From Actinomycetes bacterium (GTDB taxonomy: Bacteria > Actinomycetota > Acidimicrobiia > Acidimicrobiales > JABEUL01), in contig JAJZNL010000001.1 in assembly GCA_021852345.1 (NCBI GenBank), positions 1-64,000 on the forward strand: a stretch of DNA of 64,000 nucleotides, read 5' to 3'. Positions within the stretch are counted from its first letter, which is position 1. The number at the start of each line of letters is the position of its first letter. The translations under genes were made by a program, and so were the position numbers. Under the pieces are notes generated by a model that worked only from the letters and a program-made list of their open reading frames with translations, made no database searches and was not told the DNA's origin. This document shows, one piece after another, positions 58,609-64,000 of the stretch.

Positions 58609-60363
58609 ATGGAACAGATCAATAACGAAGAACTCGATTTTAATATCGCACGAACTCATAAGTTAAGCCGTATCAAAAAAATAAGACGAATTGCGGCTTA
58701 CACTATGGCAGCCATGTCCGTTATAGATATATTGTCGGCGGTAACACCTCCGTTACGAACTCGGCTGGATTTAATCAGAAATGTTTTACCTTTAAATATT
58801 CAAATTTCTGCCACGATTATTGTTGCAATATCCGGTTTGGTTTTAATGTTTTTAGCGAGGGCCATCAGGCGAGGACAACGATCAGCTTGGATAATATCCT
58901 GTTCTCTGTTGACAATTTCTCTCATTGCTCATATTTTTAGACCGCAGAGCAAAATTGAAGCATTGATTACTTTGGGCGTATTGATATTTTTGCTTATTAA
59001 TAAAGAGTCGTTTCGCGCTAAGACGGATATTTCATCTATGCTTTCGGCAATTTCGACACTGCTTGTCGGACTGTTTTTGACAATTGTGGGCGGAACCATA
59101 GGAGTTAAGATCGCAATTAATGTATACAATAAGCATCATAGGCACAAATTTGTTTCTGGATATTTCAACACCTTTTTGGCTTGTTTGGAGCGAATGGTGG
59201 GCATCAGCAGTATAAAGCTTCCCGATCCGATTTCAGATTTTGTAAGTCCAGTGTTTGCAACTTTGGGCGTGGCAATAATAATTATCGTATTGGCGCTGGC
59301 ATTCCGGCCGATTGTAGAGAGACGGTTTTTGGTTAAACGGGCAGTCACTAAAGCATTTGATATTGTTCACGCCTATGGGGAAGGAACATTGGACTATTTT
59401 GCGCTGCGAGATGATAAAAAAGAATTTATCTATAAAGATTCGTTAGTTGCATATGCGATTTACGGTGGAATTTGTGTAATTTCCCCGGATCCGATTGGAC
59501 CCAAAGATCAAAGAGTCGATATTTGGCAACAGTTTTTAGGGTACGCCGATGATCAAGGTTGGGGTATTTGCGTAATGGCTGCAGGCGAAGAGTGGTTGGA
59601 CATCTATAAGAAGTCGGGTCTATCCACAGTCTATATTGGCGATGAGGCGATAGTGGATACCCAAACATTTTCACTTGCTGGCGGTGACTTTAAGTCATTA
59701 AGGCAGGCCTATAATCGAATTGCAAAATATGGCTATACCATCGAGTTCCATGATCCCAAAACTGTCGATGAATCAATTAAATCTAAATGTTTGAGCTTGA
59801 TGCCTAAAGCGAGAAAAGGTGAAGCCGAAAGAGGGTTTTCAATGACATTGGGGAGGATCTTTGACAGTAGGGACGATGGACTGCTTTTGGCAGTGGCAAA
59901 GAGTCAAGAGGGGAATATAGTAGCTTTTTGTCACTTTGTGCCGGCTAAAGGAATTAACGGATATTCGTTAGATTTAATGCGGCGAGACCCAGACAAGTCT
60001 CATCCCAACGGATTAATTGACTATGTTATCTGTTCAACTATCTTTTTTTTGAAGGATGTAGGTTACGATTCACTTGATTTGAACTTTGCGACTTGGAGGG
60101 CAGTTTTAGCCGGCGAGTCGGGAAACGGTAAGTTGGAGGGAGCAAAGCGATGGATATTAAAGAAGATGTCCGGTGACATGCAAATTGAATCTCTTTGGAA
60201 GTTTAATGACAAGTATAAACCCAAGTGGCTGCCTAGATATGTGGCTATGGAAAAGATTGAAGTGGCAATTCCAACTGCCATTGCGATTGCTCGCGCAGAA
60301 TCATTTGCTGAATTGCCACTTTTAGGCAAGTTTTTTACGGCAAAACCCAAGGTTGAAAAATAA
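58609..60363 (+). CDS. LPG-synthase-like membrane protein (DUF2156)
   Basis: Product is 584 aa. About six membrane segments occupy residues 25-235. The C-terminal about 300 residues match the aminoacyl-phosphatidylglycerol synthase (DUF2156) domain: GTLDYFALRDDKKEFIYKDS, AYAIYGGICVISPDPIGP, GDEAIVDTQTFSLAGGDFKS and GYSLDLMRRD. Such proteins transfer lysine or another amino acid from tRNA to phosphatidylglycerol, reducing surface charge and giving resistance to cationic peptides. No lysyl-tRNA synthetase domain is fused, unlike mycobacterial LysX. The amino acid is unknown. Confidence 0.85.
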   Translation: MEQINNEELDFNIARTHKLSRIKKIRRIAAYTMAAMSVIDILSAVTPPLRTRLDLIRNVLPLNIQISATIIVAISGLVLMFLARAIRRGQRSAWIISCSLLTISLIAHIFRPQSKIEALITLGVLIFLLINKESFRAKTDISSMLSAISTLLVGLFLTIVGGTIGVKIAINVYNKHHRHKFVSGYFNTFLACLERMVGISSIKLPDPISDFVSPVFATLGVAIIIIVLALAFRPIVERRFLVKRAVTKAFDIVHAYGEGTLDYFALRDDKKEFIYKDSLVAYAIYGGICVISPDPIGPKDQRVDIWQQFLGYADDQGWGICVMAAGEEWLDIYKKSGLSTVYIGDEAIVDTQTFSLAGGDFKSLRQAYNRIAKYGYTIEFHDPKTVDESIKSKCLSLMPKARKGEAERGFSMTLGRIFDSRDDGLLLAVAKSQEGNIVAFCHFVPAKGINGYSLDLMRRDPDKSHPNGLIDYVICSTIFFLKDVGYDSLDLNFATWRAVLAGESGNGKLEGAKRWILKKMSGDMQIESLWKFNDKYKPKWLPRYVAMEKIEVAIPTAIAIARAESFAELPLLGKFFTAKPKVEK

Positions 60364-60529
60364 ATTATTTTTTGCTAGGTTTTTGTTATAAAATAATATG
60401 CTCTTTTTAAAGATTATTTATCGGGTTTGTTTGAAAAAATATAAATTTTCGATCTGTCGATAAAGGGCAATCCAATCTCAAGTTAATGGGTTGAAATTCG
60501 ATTTGGATTAGTTTTATTAACGAAAATAT

Positions 60530-61177
60530 ATGAATAAAAACTATTTGAAATACAAAGGTAAGTTGTACCAAAAGTTGGGTCCTTTGGTACGTTCAACGTA
60601 TGCCGCCGTTTGTGATATCGGAATGTTGACAAACAGGGACAAAGAGGCCAAAAAATTTTATAAATTCGGCAACGGAAGTTTAATTTCTTTTCCGCCGGGA
60701 ACGATGTTCGGTCAGTCGGCTATATCCATCGGAACCGATACGATGATCGGTCCTTTTGTTACTTTGTCTGCTGGCATGATGCCCAATCAAAAATTAATTT
60801 TTGAAAAAATTGTATCAATCGGTGATCGGTGTATGATCGGTCGTGGATCACATATTATCGGGCATATGCACGTTGAAATCGACGACGATGTAATTACAGG
60901 GCCTTACGTTTACATTACAGATCAAAATCACGGGTATCTAGATACCACAGTGCCCATTTGGAAGCAAAACCCCGTTGATAAAGGCGTCTATATAGGTAAA
61001 GGAACTTGGCTTGGTACCCAATGTGTTATTTTACCGGGTACATATATCGGTAAAAATGTGGTGGTGGCTGCAGGCGCCGTTGTGTCCGGAGAGGTACCGG
61101 ACTTTTCTGTAGTCGCGGGCTCTCCGGCCAAGGTTGTCAAAAAATATGACGAAGAAAAAGGTTGGATAAAACCTTAA
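60530..61177 (+). CDS. Hexapeptide-repeat acyltransferase
   Basis: Product is 215 aa. Left-handed beta-helix repeats ([LIV]-G-x4) run through AISIGTDTMIGPFVTLSAGM, SIGDRCMIGRGSHIIGHMHV, VYIGKGTWLGTQCVILPGTY and GKNVVVAAGAVVSGEVPDFS, with VVAGSPAKVVKKY at the end and a likely catalytic His in TDQNHGY. Related to O-acetyl/acyltransferases for sugars or lipids; substrate unknown. Its stop overlaps the convergent thiolase stop by 4 bases. Confidence 0.85.
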   Translation: MNKNYLKYKGKLYQKLGPLVRSTYAAVCDIGMLTNRDKEAKKFYKFGNGSLISFPPGTMFGQSAISIGTDTMIGPFVTLSAGMMPNQKLIFEKIVSIGDRCMIGRGSHIIGHMHVEIDDDVITGPYVYITDQNHGYLDTTVPIWKQNPVDKGVYIGKGTWLGTQCVILPGTYIGKNVVVAAGAVVSGEVPDFSVVAGSPAKVVKKYDEEKGWIKP

Positions 61178-62343
61178 CCAAGTCTTTCGATGATTGTGGC
61201 ATTTGCCATGCCTCCGCCTTCACACATGGTTTGAAGTCCAAAGCGTCCGCCCGTTCTTTCGAGTTCGCATAGAAGCGTAGCCATTAATTTGGTCCCCGAT
61301 GCTCCCAAAGGGTGTCCCAGGGCAATTGCTCCTCCGTTTACATTGACCTTATCCATGTCGGAGTCAAGCTCTTTTTTCCAAGCAAGTACCACCGAAGCAA
61401 AAGCTTCGTTTATTTCAACCAAGTCAATATCATTAAGTGTCATTTTTGCTCGATCCAATATCTTTTTTGTAGCAGGTATCGGACCCGTCAGCATGGTTAC
61501 AGGATCCACCCCTGATATTGCAAATGAATGAAATCTTGCTCGCGGAGTTAGACCTAACTCTTTGGCTCTCTCCTCGCTCATAATTAACGCAGCCGAAGCT
61601 CCGTCGGTTATTTGCGACGAATTGCCCGCCGTAACCTTACCGGTTTCAGGAATAAATGCTGGCTTCAAATTGGCCAAAGTTTCAGTGGTGGTATCGGGTC
61701 TGATTCCTTCGTCTTGGCTAATAAACTCTCCTGTTTTTTGACCGTTGTCATCTTTAATTTCAATTGGGATAATTTCTCTGTCAAATCTTCTCTCTTCTGT
61801 GGCCTTGGCCGCTCTTTGTTGACTTAAGGCACTGAATTCGTCCAAATCGGTCCGTGAAAGTCCCCATTGGTCCGCGATCATCTCAGCTGAAATACCTTGA
61901 GGTACGAGCTTGTATCTGGTCGTGGTGTTCGTACCGAAGGGAAATCCCACTCCGGAAGAAATCGAAGCTCCCATCGGAACCCTGGTCATTGTTTCTACGC
62001 CTGCTGCGATTACAATGTCATAGGCACCGGCCATGACTCCTTGGGCCGCAAAATGAGCTGCTTGTTGGGAAGACCCACACTGACGATCTATTGTGGTTCC
62101 GCAGACACTTTCGGGAAAGCCTGCTCCGAGAGCAGCGTTTCGTCCTACATTAAGCGATTGCTCTCCGACTTGCATTACACAACCAGTTATGACGTCTTCG
62201 ACTAATTCGGGGTCTAAATCATTTCTTTTGATTAAGGCTGACAAAACTTCGGCAAGTAGATCTGCGGCCTGCCAATTCTTTAATTTACCGTTTCTCTTTC
62301 CGCCCGGAGTGCGAACGGCATCTACAATTACGGCATCTTTCAT
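61174..62343 (-). CDS. Acetyl-CoA acetyltransferase (thiolase)
   Basis: Product is 389 aa. Starts MKDAVIVDAVRTPGGKRNG; nucleophile Cys in TIDRQCGSSQQA, HPLGASG with its His, and second Cys in TMCEGGGMANA. It degrades or builds acyl-CoA by Claisen chemistry, in fatty acid turnover. I choose ATG 62343, preceded by AAGGAGAAG; an upstream in-frame start would add 12 atypical residues. The hotdog thioesterase gene is divergent next door. Confidence 0.93.
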   Translation of the reverse strand: MKDAVIVDAVRTPGGKRNGKLKNWQAADLLAEVLSALIKRNDLDPELVEDVITGCVMQVGEQSLNVGRNAALGAGFPESVCGTTIDRQCGSSQQAAHFAAQGVMAGAYDIVIAAGVETMTRVPMGASISSGVGFPFGTNTTTRYKLVPQGISAEMIADQWGLSRTDLDEFSALSQQRAAKATEERRFDREIIPIEIKDDNGQKTGEFISQDEGIRPDTTTETLANLKPAFIPETGKVTAGNSSQITDGASAALIMSEERAKELGLTPRARFHSFAISGVDPVTMLTGPIPATKKILDRAKMTLNDIDLVEINEAFASVVLAWKKELDSDMDKVNVNGGAIALGHPLGASGTKLMATLLCELERTGGRFGLQTMCEGGGMANATIIERLG

Positions 62344-62480
62344 AAAAACACTTCTCCTTTTATAGTACGTATAAAGCAACCGTAAATAAGTTACTCATTA
62401 GTAATTTAGTCCCAAAGGGCTAAATAATTCAAATTTTTGAAAAATTTTGTTTTGTTTAATAAAAATGTTAACATTTTTTT

Positions 62481-62915
62481 ATGAAAAATATGGACCGATG
62501 GTTGGGAAATGGAGGAATGCCTATTATCGAAACTATAGGGGGTAGATTCGATAAATATGGTTTGGGGCAAGATGATTTGGCTTTTTGTGAGGGAATTTGG
62601 ATTCCCACTCAAATGGCCTGTAATCCGCACGGGACAGCACAAGCAGGTGTTCAAAGCGTTATATTGGATGCGGCAATGAACTTTGCCATTAATTCGGGAC
62701 TGGAAGGAAAAGACAGAACTAAAGCTACGATAGAGATGAAAACGAACCTGATAAGAGCTGCCTTTTTGGATACTCAGTATGTTTTTGTTGGTCGGGTAAT
62801 TCGCATTACCAAACAGGTAGGATTTGGTTTTGCGGAAATATTAAATGCAGACAATGAAGTAATTTCAAATGCAACGGGTTCGTTTTTGCTGCACCGTGAT
62901 ATTGCTGAACTGTGA
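62481..62915 (+). CDS. PaaI-type hotdog thioesterase
   Basis: Product is 144 aa. Hotdog fold with NPHGTAQAGVQSVILDAAMN (the HG...D/A helix), KATIEMKTNLIRAA and YVFVGRVIRITKQVGFGFAE. Probably hydrolyses acyl-CoA esters, fitting the adjacent thiolase. An ATG 9 bases downstream is an alternative start. Substrate unknown. Confidence 0.85.
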   Translation: MKNMDRWLGNGGMPIIETIGGRFDKYGLGQDDLAFCEGIWIPTQMACNPHGTAQAGVQSVILDAAMNFAINSGLEGKDRTKATIEMKTNLIRAAFLDTQYVFVGRVIRITKQVGFGFAEILNADNEVISNATGSFLLHRDIAEL

Positions 62916-63076
62916 TATTAACGATCCCGAAGATATTAACGACCTGTGAACAAATTGTACTGTGAAATCAAATTGTACTGTGAAAATAACGGTAATTGGT
63001 GAAATTAATTAACTGTCATAATTTTAAAGTCTAAAATTACAAAAAAGAGCATACATAAAGCGAAATAGTAAGGTAA

Positions 63077-63583
63077 ATGAGCAAAAACAACAAGCGAAGC
63101 TATAAGCCCGAAGATGACTCAAATAGTGAATCAGGTCGTGGCTTAGGCAACAATTTAAGTCGCGAATCAGAACAGGTCAAGCTGATCAATGAGATTTCTT
63201 TAAGTATCGACAGCGATTTTTTGGATGTGGACAACTGTTTGGACTTGCTTTCGGCTAAATTAATGGCCTTATTTCCAAATAAGGTTGAGATCGAGTTCAA
63301 ACAACAAAATCCAATGACACCTTCTTTAAACTATGCTGACGAATTTAAAGTAGGAGCATTTACTGTAGAGCTTGACAAAATAAGACTTAAGGCGATTTGG
63401 AAGAAGGGAAACAAAATTGAATATTTAATTGCAAACAGGCAAAGTTCAACAAAGACTTCTACCAAAGAGTTGGATTTTGAAGAATTTAAACATGAGCTGG
63501 CTAAAATAGTTGCTCTTCAGGCACAAAAGAACACTATTTTGCGTAACGGTATAATTGCTCTTTTGGCCCCGAACTTAAATTAG
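63077..63583 (+). CDS. Hypothetical protein
   Basis: Product is 168 aa, soluble, charged, with a disordered N-terminus (Ser/Asn/Lys to about 30). The middle has LINEISLSIDSDFLDVDNCL and KLMALFPNKVEIEFKQQ, the end a helical ELAKIVALQAQKNTILRNGI. The helix-rich start and beta middle recall a GAF-like fold, but that is only an impression. AAGG lies 5 bases before ATG. Its end overlaps the convergent next gene by 4 bases. Confidence 0.6.
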   Translation: MSKNNKRSYKPEDDSNSESGRGLGNNLSRESEQVKLINEISLSIDSDFLDVDNCLDLLSAKLMALFPNKVEIEFKQQNPMTPSLNYADEFKVGAFTVELDKIRLKAIWKKGNKIEYLIANRQSSTKTSTKELDFEEFKHELAKIVALQAQKNTILRNGIIALLAPNLN

Positions 63584-64000
63584 TTTTTAGGCGTTAGGTC
63601 TAAGTATTCTGGAGGGTTGTCCGATACCTTCCAAACAATAAATCCTTTGTTGTATTTTTCATGATAGTTATTCGTAGCCGCAGTCATTGACTCAAACTCT
63701 GTAAAAAACTCGTCTAAATCTTTTTTCAAAAGAAGATTTTTGAGAATCGTCATATGTTTTTCAATAAAGTCGTAAATATCTTCTGTGTATTTCGGTCTTA
63801 CAACAACTGAAGTTTTTAAAAGCTTTATCGTTTCATTTAATTGAAATGTCGCCAACTCAAAATTTCTATATTTAGCCGCCCACCAACAGATTGACATTTT
63901 AGGAGATATCTCAACCATCAGTCTTGCCATGCCCGGTTGAATCTCGGCAAGTTCGTTTAAACTAAGTTCAGTTTTCCCGTTAGAGACCGAATGAGTATGG
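63580..64000 (-). CDS. Hypothetical protein, 5' end beyond the window
   Basis: The minus-strand frame is open from the right edge: SLNELAEIQPGMARLMVEIS, then ICWWAAKYRNFELATFQLNE and IYDFIEKHMTILKNLLLKKD. The residues before the first ATG (63930) look like part of the protein, so the gene continues past 64000. Mostly helical, soluble, no recognised family. Confidence 0.7.
   Translation of the reverse strand, partial: HTHSVSNGKTELSLNELAEIQPGMARLMVEISPKMSICWWAAKYRNFELATFQLNETIKLLKTSVVVRPKYTEDIYDFIEKHMTILKNLLLKKDLDEFFTEFESMTAATNNYHEKYNKGFIVWKVSDNPPEYLDLTPKN

Noticed and set aside
61174..61177. Overlapping convergent stops of acyltransferase and thiolase
   Set aside because: Common in compact genomes; no hairpin or other signal there.

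Overview
The window looks like the replication-origin region of an AT-rich actinobacterium, most likely class Acidimicrobiia (class is inference). Phylum evidence: a dnaK-grpE-dnaJ-hspR-clpB heat-shock operon with a HAIR-type operator, a GlnR-type operator before amtB, DUF2510 and DUF5318 proteins, a CwlM-type pseudo-amidase, a PadR-ino1 pair, and the pcnA/DUF6049/murJ ... trxB-trxA-cwlM / parB-parA-rsmG-jag-yidC-yidD-rnpA-rpmH / dnaA-dnaN-recF-dciA-gyrB-gyrA order known from mycobacteria. Several genes appear to be leaderless, also common in this phylum.

Layout. 1-8.4 kb is accessory: an edge fragment resembling an RHS repeat, a DUF5684 membrane protein with a Pro/Gln repeat tail, a two-gene McrBC-type system whose McrB is a WD40-EVE-AAA+ fusion, decayed type I restriction genes (hsdM start joined to hsdR end), a DUF2510-DUF4041-T5orf172 (GIY-YIG) protein, and broken Kelch/DUF4232 genes. 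8.5-15.2 kb is the heat-shock operon. 15.3-20.4 kb holds gpmA, a phosphate-type MFS transporter, and the nitrogen unit amtB-glnK with a cyclic-nucleotide-binding protein. 20.5-25.9 kb has two paralogous anchored proteins, dnaB, and rplI-rpsR-ssb-rpsF, with an unusual acidic extension on S18. 26-31.9 kb has panB, two small conserved zinc-type proteins, padR-ino1 and the CCA-adding enzyme.

32-54.4 kb is the conserved origin block: cell-wall genes (DUF6049, murJ, cwlM), thioredoxin system, parB-parA with two parS sites, rsmG to rpmH on the minus strand, DnaA boxes, then dnaA to gyrA and tRNA-Ile on the plus strand. Gene direction diverges around dnaA, as expected if replication starts there. 54.8-64 kb is envelope and lipid related: a large secreted bulb-lectin repeat protein, a small anchored protein, an LPG-synthase-like protein, a hexapeptide acyltransferase, thiolase, hotdog thioesterase and two unknown genes, the last running off the right edge.

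The best candidate for something undescribed is the WD40-EVE-McrB/McrC pair and the decayed restriction genes and GIY-YIG protein beside it, which together look like a small defence island.
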